Below the pieces are notes generated by a model, which was not told the origin of the DNA, made no database searches, and saw only the letters and a program-made list of their open reading frames with translations. The position numbers and the translations under genes were made by a program. Positions 37,057-46,855 of a DNA stretch of 64,000 nucleotides are shown piece by piece. Every line of letters begins with the position of its first letter. Position 1 is the stretch's first letter. Source of the stretch: Paenibacillus sp. Soil750 (GTDB lineage Bacteria; Bacillota; Bacilli; Paenibacillales; NBRC-103111); the NCBI RefSeq assembly GCF_001428045.1, contig NZ_LMSD01000043.1, positions 228,499 to 292,498 of the forward strand. The letters are read 5' to 3'.

Positions 37057-37165
37057 ACGCTGATCCTTTCCGATTTGACCTATGCTAGTTCCATAAGTTA
37101 GCTGCTCCCACATACAGGGAGTTACATCGCAGTTTTCTGTTTATTAATTCCTTATCCTTTATTCA

Positions 37166-37244
37166 GCTAACGTTCAATAACAACAAGAGAAGGCAGCCGA
37201 CCTAGGGGGCGGTTGCCTTTTCTCAACTAACGGGCAGTATAATG
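37166..37244 (+). repeat. attC-like hairpin element 6
   Basis: GCTAACGTTCAATAAC, stem AAGGCAGCCG/CGGTTGCCTT, then CTCAACTAACGGGCAG and TATAATG. Same strand as the preceding gene. Confidence 0.9.
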
Positions 37245-37391
37245 CAATTAAAGTTACCACGAAACACTTATATTGGTTGAATGAGACTCATTGAAAAATA
37301 TCTGATGCGAATTAGAAACGCAAAAAATGAACCTTTTGAACTGTTTAATTGTTACATAGATAAACAACTGAAAGGACTCCTGCGTAGTCGA

Positions 37392-38309
37392 TTATAGAAT
37401 TTGATCACCGAAGAAGGAACTGATAAGGCTTACCGCTAACTCGGAGGTTTTGTTGCTATCGTCGAGTAGCGGGTTCACCTCAACAAATTCAGCAGAAGTC
37501 ACAATACCTGCTTCATGCAGCATTTCGACGGCGAGATGAGCTTCGCGAAAGTGAAGTCCACCTTTGACGGCAGTCCCTGTGCCAGGTGCCTCATCAGGAT
37601 CCACAGAATCAACATCATAGCTGAGATGAACGCCATCTGTTCTTAATTTAATATAATCAATTGCTTCTTGCATCACATGTGCCATGCCTTTGCGGTCAAT
37701 ATCGTACATGGTAAAGCATTTGATACCAAGGGAGCGAATTAGTTTCTTCTCACCCTCATCCAGAGATCGAGCTCCTATAAGCACAATATTTTCTGGCTTC
37801 ACCTTCGGATTTATACCTTTCATGTTGGTCAATAAGGGATGCCCGATGCCAAGGCTGACCGCAAGCGACATGCCGTGTATGTTTCCAGACGGGCTTGTAT
37901 CTGCTGAATTTAAGTCGGAGTGTGCATCAATCCAAATGACCCCTAACTGCTTATAATGATTAGATAATCCCGCAATTGTGCCAATGGCGATACTATGATC
38001 TCCGCCGATAATGAGCGGGAAATAATCTTGGCTCACGACTTTAGCAATCTGTTCAGCTAGTTGGGTATTGATCTCAATAACCTCAGCGAAATGTTTCAAA
38101 TTCGTCGTTTCCACTTGAGCATCTAAGGGAACTGCTGTTTCATTATCCAGACGCAGATCAGCAACGTGATCAACGGTATAATCCATTTGGTGTAACGATT
38201 GAAGTAACCCTGCTTCAAAAATGGCATTAGGTCCATGACTTGCGCCCCGGCGGTCTGCTCCAAGATCAAAGTTGACACTGATAGCAGCTATTTTCGGTTT
38301 GATACGCAT
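37392..38309 (-). CDS. rocF: Arginase
   Basis: 305 aa, normal for arginase; cytoplasmic. Hydrolyses arginine to ornithine and urea. The manganese ligands are visible in GGDHSIAIGT, WIDAHSDLN and LSYDVDSVDPDEAPGTGTA. The frame opens upstream at 38318, but GGAGTGGATCCG places the start at ATG 38309. No rocD, rocE or rocR lies nearby. The ger operon lies downstream on the same strand but transcribed separately with more than 200 bp between. Confidence 0.95.
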   Translation of the reverse strand: MRIKPKIAAISVNFDLGADRRGASHGPNAIFEAGLLQSLHQMDYTVDHVADLRLDNETAVPLDAQVETTNLKHFAEVIEINTQLAEQIAKVVSQDYFPLIIGGDHSIAIGTIAGLSNHYKQLGVIWIDAHSDLNSADTSPSGNIHGMSLAVSLGIGHPLLTNMKGINPKVKPENIVLIGARSLDEGEKKLIRSLGIKCFTMYDIDRKGMAHVMQEAIDYIKLRTDGVHLSYDVDSVDPDEAPGTGTAVKGGLHFREAHLAVEMLHEAGIVTSAEFVEVNPLLDDSNKTSELAVSLISSFFGDQIL

Positions 38310-38522
38310 CGGATCCACTCCTTTTGATTGAATGATTAGATGATAAGTCCTCAGGCTCCGCTCCTTTGACTAACATTCCCAATCTACATGTAACCATCCT
38401 TCTTTACTATATTCTCAAATGAAATTGGTTTCCCGTGTTCGACTCAACGAAAGTCTTGTGCACGAGCCACATCCGAGCATCTCGGTAGCCTAGCCTATTG
38501 TTATGAGCATATGCGTTTTGCC

Positions 38523-39629
38523 TTACTCCAAGAGGCCTCTTTTGACGATGTTTATGGTGATTTTGGGTTCGATTGACATTTCTGGATAGACCTCGTCCCA
38601 TTGAATTGTTTTCCAATAGCGATAATGATGCGCTTTTACTTCCAACCCAATACCTAAGGCATCGCAATTGGCTTGTTGCAGCTCCTTAATGACTTCCTTA
38701 GCCCTTTCGTTCATCTTTTGCTCCAATTGTGAACTGAGCTTCTTCAGCATTTCATCATCGACGTGAATAGTATCGGGCACTTCTACTAGGTCACAAGTGA
38801 AGTCGGCACTTATAACCGCCCTGACGGAGCCATTGTCGTTTGTGACGGCAATTTTACGGTCGCCGTCTCGGTTCATGAACAGCGAAACATACATGTTGGA
38901 AGAAATGTCCTTCTCGGTGATGGTAAAGTAATCAGGTTTGGATTTCGAGAGCATGATGAAGAGCACGGATGCTTTGCTGTCAAGCTCGCCGGTCATCTGC
39001 TTGTTGTGGAATAGCGCGAGTCCCGTTATTTTAGCCCGATCTGCGCCCATTGGATTAACGATCGGAATCGAAGCGTCGGTACCGTGATTCGTTAACATCG
39101 AATAAATTAAATATGGAGAGGCTTTCGGAATCAGACCGTTATCTTCGCCGCTCTGTAGCAATTCGTAAAGATACTCACTGACCATCAAGCGATCCTCCGC
39201 TTTCAACTGCAGCAACTTGCTTGCGGAATCATCCACGATGGCCATTTTGACATTGATCGGACTATGGGCTTCTCGGTAATACGACTCCAGCGCGGGATAC
39301 AAGCTTTTTCGTGCCAATCGTTTGTTGATGAGTATGAGGCGTGTTTTCCCGAAATCCAGATTTTGGGAAGCCGTTTTCTTAATTTCCACGTAAGCCTCGT
39401 TAATCGTCCTTCCTTCAGCGCCGATGGTTGGCACAACGACTTCGGATTGGGTTTGTTTCTTTAACTTGATGGTCGGAAGGGATATAGTAAACAGAATCTT
39501 GCCGTTTTCGAGCAAGTCGAAGGCTTCTGCGTCCTCGATCCGTATTTCTTTCAATTCGCGTTGGTCCCAGCACCCGGTCAACCCTAGAAGGAGGAGAACC
39601 AGGAGCAAGCTTCCTATGTGCGGCTTCAT
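38523..39629 (-). CDS. gerC: Spore germination lipoprotein, GerC family
   Basis: 368 aa from ATG 39629, preceded by AAAGGAG; the open frame begins 30 bp earlier. Lipoprotein signal LLLVLLLLGLTGCWDQRELK with the invariant WDxREL motif after the lipid-modified Cys. Three-domain GerAC/Ger(x)C layout with C-terminal IQWDEVYPEMSIEPKITI. It is the lipoprotein subunit of a germinant receptor in the spore inner membrane. Its start overlaps the gerB stop by 4 bp, so translation is coupled. Confidence 0.95.
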   Translation of the reverse strand: MKPHIGSLLLVLLLLGLTGCWDQRELKEIRIEDAEAFDLLENGKILFTISLPTIKLKKQTQSEVVVPTIGAEGRTINEAYVEIKKTASQNLDFGKTRLILINKRLARKSLYPALESYYREAHSPINVKMAIVDDSASKLLQLKAEDRLMVSEYLYELLQSGEDNGLIPKASPYLIYSMLTNHGTDASIPIVNPMGADRAKITGLALFHNKQMTGELDSKASVLFIMLSKSKPDYFTITEKDISSNMYVSLFMNRDGDRKIAVTNDNGSVRAVISADFTCDLVEVPDTIHVDDEMLKKLSSQLEQKMNERAKEVIKELQQANCDALGIGLEVKAHHYRYWKTIQWDEVYPEMSIEPKITINIVKRGLLE

Positions 39630-40735
39630 GTTCGAACTCCTTTCCCCCCTGATAGCCATCTTTTAAGGTAGATCGTCATCAACATCATTGCCAGGATCCC
39701 GAATGCCGCTGCCGGCCCATAAAGGGAGATGAAGCCTTGGATGCGGGATAATTGCGAGACATCCAGCTCCCGTTGGCCAAGCACGATCAAGACAAGTGCG
39801 CTCACGAGCAGCGCTGGAAGTTTGATTCCCTTCTTGGGACTAGCGATGGCAGACACCGAGGACACAAACAGTAAGAGATAAGTAGATAATGTAGTGATAA
39901 TAAACAGGATCCAAACAGCCAGCACGATGATATCCGTTCGCTCGATGAGCTTAACCGATATCGTTTTGAACTGAAACAGCAGCGGATGTCGGATGAAACT
40001 GATCATTTCGGAATTGAAGATGACCGTCGAAGAGAACACGCAGAGCATATAGATGGCTGTGATTGTGATATTGCAGAAAATCGCAGTACGCAAGACGGAT
40101 TTAGACGGCATCTGAAAACAAGGCGAAAGAACCATAAGAATTTCTAAGCCTATAAACGACATCATACTTTGCCAAGAGCTGTAGCCGATTTTTACTAAGC
40201 CGGAAGAAAATAGAGGCATCACAAAGCGCAAATCGGCATCCTTGAGCGTATAGCAGATCAGCGCGATGAACAATGGAACGATCGCCGTGGCGAACACGGC
40301 GAAGCGGGCAAAAACACGTGGCGGATTAGAAACGAGATAGGTGCATCCGCCTACGAGCAGCAGTGCCAACATCCAAGCAGGAGTATTCTCGTAAGCCCAT
40401 AAATGCGTTATAAAAATCCAACTCGCAAGGGCTTCATAGCATATGGTAAACGAATAGACGGCAAACGCCAGAATGAATAAGCGTCCTAAGTACGGGCCGA
40501 GCCGCTGTAATAGCATCTGGAACACGGTTTTGCTCCTGTCTTGCTCGCTAAGCATCCAGACCAGGATCAATAGAATGGTATTCAACAGGCCGCCGAACAG
40601 GCAGGCAATCCAGCCGTCTGGCCCGGCATCGGCGTTAACCGCATGCGGGAGAGATAAGACCCCAAGACCGAATTGCGTTTGGAACAGCAGGCAGAACAAC
40701 TGAATGGGACCGATGGGCATATTCACAGTCTTCAT
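39626..40735 (-). CDS. gerB: Spore germination permease subunit, GerB family
   Basis: 369 aa with ten TM segments and the amino-acid permease-like fold (APC superfamily): PIGPIQLFCLLFQTQFGLGV, WIACLFGGLLNTILLILVW, EMISFIRHPLLFQFKTISVK. In GerAB of Bacillus this subunit binds the germinant (for example L-alanine). It overlaps gerA by 4 bp upstream and gerC by 4 bp downstream. The order A-B-C is the standard receptor operon. Confidence 0.95.
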   Translation of the reverse strand: MKTVNMPIGPIQLFCLLFQTQFGLGVLSLPHAVNADAGPDGWIACLFGGLLNTILLILVWMLSEQDRSKTVFQMLLQRLGPYLGRLFILAFAVYSFTICYEALASWIFITHLWAYENTPAWMLALLLVGGCTYLVSNPPRVFARFAVFATAIVPLFIALICYTLKDADLRFVMPLFSSGLVKIGYSSWQSMMSFIGLEILMVLSPCFQMPSKSVLRTAIFCNITITAIYMLCVFSSTVIFNSEMISFIRHPLLFQFKTISVKLIERTDIIVLAVWILFIITTLSTYLLLFVSSVSAIASPKKGIKLPALLVSALVLIVLGQRELDVSQLSRIQGFISLYGPAAAFGILAMMLMTIYLKRWLSGGKGVRT

Positions 40736-42063
40736 CGTTTGATGCTCCTGACCGGCAAGCAGTACGGGACGCCGTATGGCTCCAGGGCAACGAAATGGAT
40801 GAGGATGATGACAAACACGAACATCATTCCGTAAAAGCCTAAGATTGTTGCCCCGATAATAAGAGTTAACTGCATTATCGTCGATGTGGAGCGTAAGTCC
40901 GTTGATGGAATCACAAACTTCCCGATTGTCGTAAGCGCGATGATAACAATAAGGATGTTGGACACGAAACCAATTTGGACGAGTGACTCACTGATGGTGA
41001 TACCGCCGACGATTCCTGTCATCTGGGCAAGCGTCGAGGGCAGACGGAGAGTGGCCTCAGCAATGAGCTGGAAAATCATAATCATGAGTAACACTTCAAA
41101 TATCGGGGGGTAGGGTACGTTTTCAAGGGAGCTCTTGATGGTGTTAACCATTGAGAACGGAAGGACTTCATAATTGAAGCCGGCAATCGTGATATAAAGA
41201 CTTGGCAGAATTAGACCGAACAGCAGTCCGATTACTCTGACCATCCTCATCAATAACGAGGGAAAGGTGCCCTGTATGAGATCGTCTGCCGTCAGCATGA
41301 AAGTATAAAAAGAAACGGGCAGAATAAGGCATGAACTGCTTCGGTCGCAAAGCACGCAGATTCTTCCGCGGGCTAGCAGCGCGGCCGCGAAATCAACGCG
41401 TTCCGTGCTGAGGGTTTGCGGAAAGATGGAATACTTGCTTTCCCGCAGCTGCTTCCGAATTAGGCCGGGGTGCAAGTCGTGTGATGATGACATTGATGAA
41501 ATACGGTTAGCTGCAATATTTACGATACCGGTATCGGCTGTTCCATCCAACCATACCATAGCGATTAGACGCTTGGCATTCGTGCCCAGCTTGAAATAAC
41601 GCACCCTGAGTTCACTAGTGGACAGATGTTTGCGAACCAGATTCAGATTTATCTGCAAATGCTCAACGAAACCGTCTCGATTGCCCTCTAAGGATCGCTC
41701 ATTCACTGGCTCTTCTGGAGAGCGGCTGTTTTGCTGACTGACATCGAAGCTGTAGTAGAGACCGACTGCTTCGCTGCAGATTATGGCACTGCCTTCGAGC
41801 AGAGCGTCAACAGCATCTTGCACCGAGAGGCAGGGCTTTACTTTGGTGGCGGTCAGCAGTTCTTCCATGCACATCGCTACTTGCCCATCATTGGACTCAC
41901 GCTGTAACTGCTTAAGAAGGCTAAGTTCAATTTTTGCCTTGTCGCACATCGTTTCCAAATACAGAAGCACGGCTTTGTCTTCCCCTATATTCAGTTCTCG
42001 AATGATAAAATCGTCGGTATGACAGAGGGCTTCTTGAATCGAAGCGATATCAACGGTTGGCAA
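40732..42063 (-). CDS. gerA: Spore germination protein, GerA family
   Basis: 443 aa, slightly shorter than the usual 480-500. TTG start at 42063 with AAAAGGAGGGGGA upstream. A soluble N-terminal domain (DDFIIRELNIGEDKAVLLYL) is followed by GerA membrane motifs: DGFVEHLQINLNLVRKHL, PSLYITIAGFNYEVLP, FEVLLMIMIFQLIAEATLRLP, IVGGITISESLVQIG. The GerA subunit forms the ion channel that opens in response to germinant. First gene of the gerABC operon. The short N-terminal domain may reflect receptor specificity. Confidence 0.95.
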   Translation of the reverse strand: MPTVDIASIQEALCHTDDFIIRELNIGEDKAVLLYLETMCDKAKIELSLLKQLQRESNDGQVAMCMEELLTATKVKPCLSVQDAVDALLEGSAIICSEAVGLYYSFDVSQQNSRSPEEPVNERSLEGNRDGFVEHLQINLNLVRKHLSTSELRVRYFKLGTNAKRLIAMVWLDGTADTGIVNIAANRISSMSSSHDLHPGLIRKQLRESKYSIFPQTLSTERVDFAAALLARGRICVLCDRSSSCLILPVSFYTFMLTADDLIQGTFPSLLMRMVRVIGLLFGLILPSLYITIAGFNYEVLPFSMVNTIKSSLENVPYPPIFEVLLMIMIFQLIAEATLRLPSTLAQMTGIVGGITISESLVQIGFVSNILIVIIALTTIGKFVIPSTDLRSTSTIMQLTLIIGATILGFYGMMFVFVIILIHFVALEPYGVPYCLPVRSIKR

Positions 42064-42110
42064 TAGTTCCCCCTCCTTTTTGGCTTATAATGACCAGAAT
42101 TTAGGAATTC

Positions 42111-42227
42111 ATGCACTGGGAGGAAATACGCTTCAAATACGAAAAAATCCTTGACCATCAAAAGACCACTGAAGAACGGGCATATTTAGATCATATGGCA
42201 ATTAAGCTAAAGGGCAGATTTGTTTAA
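42111..42227 (+). CDS. Possible small protein, 38 aa
   Basis: ATG 42111 to TAA 42227. The sequence (HWEEIRFKYEKILDHQKT, then TEERAYLDHMAIKLKG) has the composition of a real helical protein, and TTTAGGAATTC gives a weak ribosome site. It could be an intact small regulator or the remnant of a larger gene. The rest of 42064-42412 holds only the promoter side of gerA. Confidence 0.35.
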   Translation: MHWEEIRFKYEKILDHQKTTEERAYLDHMAIKLKGRFV

Positions 42228-42412
42228 ATGTGCAACCATGAACACTACTTCATTGCGTATATATAAATAATACAATTTGTGGGTTTTGATGGTAAGGCAA
42301 GAATCCTGTTTTAAATAAAAGGGGCTTTTCCAAGTAGGGGGACGTTTCCTTTGGTTAAAGTATAGGTAAAAAGGAAGAAGTGTGGGGTAAATTACAGATG
42401 GGGGTGTGTTAG

Positions 42413-43141
42413 TTGGATGAAGAAACCAGATTTAAAGTATATAAGGATTGGGCAGAGCGATTTGATTGTGATATTTCATCAATGACTATTCCGAACGTCA
42501 TAGTTCGTGAACACTCCAAGACTTTGAAAGGATATAATGGTATTTATTGCTTTTTTAATGGAATGACAAGCATTATATCGTCTCCCACTAAGTATACCTC
42601 ATATATAAAAATAGCCATCAGTGGTAGACATCCAATGGAAACTTTTGATGCGAATTTTCTTGTAAAGTCACTTAATATAGGTAAATACAAGGTTATTGGT
42701 CCTGCATTTCAGGGATACTGTGATAGGGCTTCATTTCTTGAAACACCTTCCCTTGAAGTTGTAGAACTTGTAACTTCAAATCAACTATCTCTACTTAATG
42801 ATTTACGTAAATCTTGCTCTGAAACAGAGTGGGAGCATAGCTCCATAGAAATCAATAGACAACCAATACTAGCAAGGATATCTGATGAAAAAATTGTAGC
42901 AGCAGGTTCTTGGAGAGTAGAGGAATCTGGTTTTCTTAGCGTAGGTATTTTAAGTCACCCAGATTATCGAGGTAAAGGACACGCCAAAGCAGTTGTAAGT
43001 GCTTTAACTAGGAAAGGGTTAGAAGATGGTTTCACGATGCATTATCAAACTTTAATGTCCAATAGTTCGTCAGTAGCTATTGCTAAATCGCTGGGATTTG
43101 AAAAATTAGCTTGTACTCTGGCTATAAGGATTCTTGAGTAA
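42413..43141 (+). CDS. GNAT-family N-acetyltransferase
   Basis: 242 aa. The acetyl-CoA loop is visible in ILSHPDYRGKGHAKAVVSAL, and the C-terminal part (HYQTLMSNSSSVAIAKSLGF) is the standard end of a GNAT fold. The N-terminal half is a degenerate second GNAT-like domain (TLKGYNGIYCFFNGM). Substrate unknown. It starts with TTG 42413; GGGGGTGTG upstream is a fair ribosome site. It and the next gene lie before element 7. Confidence 0.8.
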   Translation: MDEETRFKVYKDWAERFDCDISSMTIPNVIVREHSKTLKGYNGIYCFFNGMTSIISSPTKYTSYIKIAISGRHPMETFDANFLVKSLNIGKYKVIGPAFQGYCDRASFLETPSLEVVELVTSNQLSLLNDLRKSCSETEWEHSSIEINRQPILARISDEKIVAAGSWRVEESGFLSVGILSHPDYRGKGHAKAVVSALTRKGLEDGFTMHYQTLMSNSSSVAIAKSLGFEKLACTLAIRILE

Positions 43142-43252
43142 TTCTTGGATTGGTTTTAGTCGGTAATTAATTAAGTAAGGGGCGATAGGAACGTTAAATA
43201 TGAACGAAACAAATACATGGTAAGTACGTCAGATAATGTAGGGGGCGAATCA

Positions 43253-43693
43253 GTGAAAAAAATAATATTTATAGTGGCGGGACCTGTTGTTATCGTCTCA
43301 TGCATTTTGCTATTAATAATAATTGGATGCTATAAAGACCCGAAAATTGAAGGGGCAAATAAGATAAGTCAAATGGAGAGAACCTTCACATCAGAGAAGA
43401 TATTTAAACAGAACAAAGACGCGGACATTCTATGTGTCTATGGTGCACGTTTTTATAAACATGTCGAAGAGCAGGAGCAATACAAACAAATGGATTTGAA
43501 AATAAATCATGAGTTAGGCGAGGTAAGAAAAGAGTACAAAGATGGAAATATTTTTGAAGATTACATGGCAACTAAGCTCCAAGTTGGGACAAAGATATTT
43601 ACGATTCAAGGTCAAATGCAATCTGAATTGCTTCTTGTACAACTGGGAGAAAAATACGTTTTTTATGTATATCAGAATTCAAAGGATTTGTAA
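43253..43693 (+). CDS. Hypothetical membrane-anchored or lipoprotein, 146 aa
   Basis: GTG 43253 is chosen because GGGGGCG precedes it; the open frame starts earlier at 43217. N-terminal hydrophobic segment IIFIVAGPVVIVSCILLLIIIGC ends in a possible lipobox-like Cys. The outside part is charged (EGANKISQMERTF, DILCVYGARFYKHVEEQEQ) and ends with EKYVFYVYQNS. Family not recognised. Followed at 30 bp by element 7. Confidence 0.6.
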   Translation: MKKIIFIVAGPVVIVSCILLLIIIGCYKDPKIEGANKISQMERTFTSEKIFKQNKDADILCVYGARFYKHVEEQEQYKQMDLKINHELGEVRKEYKDGNIFEDYMATKLQVGTKIFTIQGQMQSELLLVQLGEKYVFYVYQNSKDL

Positions 43694-43722
43694 AAGACCC
43701 CTCGTGTGAAGCGATTCATGAA

Positions 43723-43777
43723 ACTAACGAGGAACTATAACGCAATCATTACATGAGTTATCGCACCATCATTTCTA
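43723..43777 (+). repeat. attC-like element 7, degenerate and short
   Basis: Left end ACTAACGAGGAACTATAACG is clear; the right end (CATGAGTTATCGCACC) is diverged and there is no GC-rich stem. Confidence 0.6.
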
Positions 43778-44293
43778 GTGAAATGGTCCCTTTATGTTAG
43801 AATAGACAGAAAATTGTAGAACGAGTAGCTTTTTGATGTAGAAGTAAATGCTATAATAATCAAGAAAGACTCATACAAGCTCTGAAAGACCTTCCAGGTT
43901 GCTTCTCAGATGCGTTAGTTAAGATATTAAGACTCAGTCAAGGGAGGATAAGTCAATTACTTCGAGAATTTTGCTTGTTGGTCCTCATAAATATAATTAT
44001 TAAATTTGAATGGTAATGGAATTATTAAACGGTAACTAGACAGCAGTTGAAAACGAAATGTAGTTTAAGTACAATCAAGATTCATCAATCCGAATATATA
44101 ACGATGCAGAATTATTATCGGTCCAAGAGTAAGGATTAGTAACACATGTAGACGAATCCCTTCGGTAATCGATGGGGTCTTTAGTATGCAATTCTTCTAA
44201 ATTCACTCGTTCCACTACTATCTGCAGCAGTAAGAATTGTTAATTTCAAATTTTAATAATATTTGAACTTGTTATTAAATTGAGGAGAATCAT
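43778..44293. other. Intergenic stretch without a supported gene
   Basis: About 515 bp. I see no convincing frame, tRNA or T-box. It ends in GAGGAGAATC, the ribosome site of the histidine kinase. Confidence 0.5.
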
Positions 44294-45886
44294 ATGAATA
44301 AATGGATCGTAAATTCCCACCAAAGGTGTTTGGAACGGGGGATGGACCCCTCGAAAATACCTGCTCCGGGGTTTAAGTTATCAGCAATACAACTTCATGA
44401 AGAGAAGGACAAATATAGGGATATCCTTGTTGTCACCAAATATTTTTCAAAAAAAATATTAGCATTCTTGTCAGGGACGCCTCATCTAATAGTTGTAAGC
44501 AATGACAATGGCTACCTTTTAGATAATTATGGTGACAAAACTATGAAGTCGGTGATAAATCAATTAGGCATCAAAGTTGGCATTAAGTGTGATGAAGAAT
44601 TTATGGGGACAAATGTAGTAGCTCTGGCACTTCAAGAACAAAAGCCTATTCAAATTATAGGTGCGGAACACTACCATACGATGTTGGAGAATGCTGCTTG
44701 TTACTGCGTCCCATTCCATTTCACAAATTACCACAACCTATCAGGTGCTATTTCAATCATGACTTCTGTCGAGCATCATAATCATACTTATTTAGCTCTG
44801 CTTGCAAATATGGTGGATTCTATTGAACGAGAATTGTCACTACGCCTCACAAATCATAATCAAAACCTCATACAGCAGCTTGTAGTCGATAATATGCGAA
44901 ATGGTATCATCATGACAGATGAGAGAGGAATCATTACAGAATTTAATGCTTACGCAGAAAAGATAACGGGAAGAAATCGACTGAGCGTTACAGGCACACC
45001 GGTTTTTCCATTTGAACATTTTGGTAGCTATTTCTATCAAGCACTCAAATATCGTAAGCAGTGTGAAAATATCGAGCTCACTTTTCGTTATTCATTAGAT
45101 CAAGAAAATGTGTGTCTCTTTGATGTGCTGCCAATCTTAAATGAACGTGGTGAATTGCTTGGTGCATTCGCTCAGTTTCGTGACATCACAGAACGAGTAA
45201 TCTTGGAGAAGCAAATCATTAACTCGGAAAAATTCTCAGCAATTGGGAAAATGGCAGCTGGATTAGCTCATGAGATTCGGAATCCATTAACCTCAATTAT
45301 TGGCTTTTTCCAGCTCTTACAGCGGTCTAATGATCAACAAAAATTTCAGAAATACGTTGGTTTAATTAATATCGAGCTTCAAAGTATGAAACAATTGGTC
45401 TCGGATTTTGTAGTTATGGCGAAGCCTAGTACTCCAGAGAGAAGAGCAATTGATATGAAAGAATTATTGAAAGACACCATACGCTTTATGAATAGTCAAG
45501 CCATTTTGAAAAACACATCAATTACAGCTATTTACGATGATGAATTAACGATAGCGATGATTGACCCTTCTCAGATTAAACAAGTATTAGTTAACCTTCT
45601 TCAGAACGCAATTGAATCCATTGAAAAGAATGGATTTATTCAACTATGTACGGAGTTAGATACTGACAATCAAGAATTTAAAATCATCATTGAAGATAAC
45701 GGAGTGGGAATGACGAAAGAAGAACTTGATCAGATCTTGAATCCATTTTTTACAACAAAAGAAAATGGTGTAGGCCTTGGATTATCAATTTGTTATCGTA
45801 TTATTGAAAATCACAAGGGATATATGACAGCTACCTCTCGAAAAGGATTTGGAACAAGGTTCGAGGTTACTTTACCGCTTGTATAG
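44294..45886 (+). CDS. Sensor histidine kinase (GAF-like, PAS, HisKA, HATPase)
   Basis: 530 aa, no TM segment, so cytoplasmic. Residues about 45-180 look like a GAF-type sensor, 195-305 are a PAS domain (GIIMTDERGIITEFNAYAEK), HisKA follows with the phospho-acceptor His in MAAGLAHEIRNPLTSI, and the ATPase has the N box (NLLQNAIESIE), G1 (IEDNGVGM) and G2 (GVGLGLSIC). No response regulator lies nearby, as for orphan sporulation-type kinases (KinA-E, AtoS-like). The signal is unknown. ATG 44294 follows GAGGAG. Confidence 0.93.
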   Translation: MNKWIVNSHQRCLERGMDPSKIPAPGFKLSAIQLHEEKDKYRDILVVTKYFSKKILAFLSGTPHLIVVSNDNGYLLDNYGDKTMKSVINQLGIKVGIKCDEEFMGTNVVALALQEQKPIQIIGAEHYHTMLENAACYCVPFHFTNYHNLSGAISIMTSVEHHNHTYLALLANMVDSIERELSLRLTNHNQNLIQQLVVDNMRNGIIMTDERGIITEFNAYAEKITGRNRLSVTGTPVFPFEHFGSYFYQALKYRKQCENIELTFRYSLDQENVCLFDVLPILNERGELLGAFAQFRDITERVILEKQIINSEKFSAIGKMAAGLAHEIRNPLTSIIGFFQLLQRSNDQQKFQKYVGLINIELQSMKQLVSDFVVMAKPSTPERRAIDMKELLKDTIRFMNSQAILKNTSITAIYDDELTIAMIDPSQIKQVLVNLLQNAIESIEKNGFIQLCTELDTDNQEFKIIIEDNGVGMTKEELDQILNPFFTTKENGVGLGLSICYRIIENHKGYMTATSRKGFGTRFEVTLPLV

Positions 45887-46091
45887 TATAGGATCCACGA
45901 ATTTGTTTTAAAGTGTAAAATTAAGTGATTGAGGAGGGAAGAAATGTTCGAGAATTTCTGCCAGTTTTCTAATGTACCTGAGCGAAAAGGATTTTTCTAT
46001 TTGATAATACCCAATAAATTTCAGTCATGTACAAAGGTTTTTTGAACTCTTAAGTATGTACATGTACAATGGTGATTCCTTTCGTGATGGT

Positions 46092-46270
46092 CTTTATTGA
46101 ATGCACGATATATCAGAAATCGACCCCTTGCAAATAGATTCGCGAAGGACAAACATATTTATTTTGTAACCAAACATTTGAAGGAAGAGAATTGGAATAC
46201 CTTTGTGCCTGTTTACGGCGACATTCTAATTTCCAATGAAGAAGCAAAAAAAGAACTAATTGAGATATGA
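46092..46270 (+). pseudogene. 3' remnant of an unknown gene
   Basis: An open frame without convincing start encodes a protein-like tail (RFAKDKHIYFVTKHLKEE, then NTFVPVYGDILISNEEA) ending at TGA 46270. A 33-codon frame with a very good GAGGAGGGAAGAA site starts at 45944 and stops at 46045 and could be the original 5' end after frameshifts. Element 8 follows 47 bp later on the same strand. Confidence 0.45.
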
Positions 46271-46316
46271 TGTTCCTTCTGATAATGCACAAGATTTAGC
46301 CAATAGTGACCGGTCG

Positions 46317-46406
46317 GTTCCAGGATAACGATAGCACAACAAACAGGGAGCAGTTTGCCGCGGCAGCTGCTCCCTATTTTGATTTATGTAACTGGCAGGT
46401 TAATAT
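46317..46406 (+). repeat. attC-like hairpin element 8
   Basis: GGATAACGATAGCACAAC, stem AGGGAGCAG/CTGCTCCCT, then TGTAACTGGCAG and GTTAATA. The outer left box is diverged. Last plus-oriented copy. Confidence 0.85.
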
Positions 46407-46544
46407 TAAACGAGAAGGATAGTTTAAGATTATTCATATTGAAGCGTATCATAAATTTAAGTTATTCCGATAAATTCCGTATATAAAATATCGAGCGGAA
46501 AATACATTTTACCGATAAAATGTGGTTGTAAAGGAGGGAAATGA

Positions 46545-46762
46545 ATGTTACAACAACTCAATAATTTAATGGACTACATTGAAACACATTTGACGGAAGA
46601 AATCTCTGGAAAAGATATATCACAAAAATTGTAGGACTATCTGATTTTCATTTTAAAAGAATGTTTTCTTATATGGCTGGAATGTCATTGAATGAGTATA
46701 TCAAGAATAGGAGACTATCAGTTGCAAATTTAACGAACAACAATATTAGCCAATTTAGATAA
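46545..46762 (+). pseudogene. Frameshifted N-terminal fragment of an AraC/GyrI-type regulator
   Basis: AAGGAGGGAAATGA then ATG 46545 encodes QQLNNLMDYIETHLTEEISG, the start of an AraC-type regulator in which the HTH is N-terminal. Near 46620 the frame shifts and continues as VGLSDFHFKRMFSYMAGMS and LNEYIKNRRLSVANL, then ends at 46762. The effector domain is missing, so the gene is both frameshifted and truncated. It starts 139 bp after element 8. Confidence 0.7.
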
Positions 46763-46837
46763 AAGATTATAGACTATTTCACAAAATCCGTATTTTATAC
46801 ATATGTCATTAAAGCTCTTCCAATACGCTTTTCAAAA

Positions 46838-46855
46838 ATATGTCCCGTTAGTTTA
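46838..46855 (-). repeat. attC-like element 9, left end only (minus)
   Basis: On the minus strand AAACTAACGGGACATA follows the SLH pseudogene; the TAA stop of its last frame lies in ACTAAC. First minus-oriented copy. Confidence 0.6.

Noticed and set aside
43850..43960. Possible T-box or tRNA-like fold before the histidine kinase
   Set aside because: No AGGGTGGNACCGCG box and no cloverleaf or CCA end can be made.
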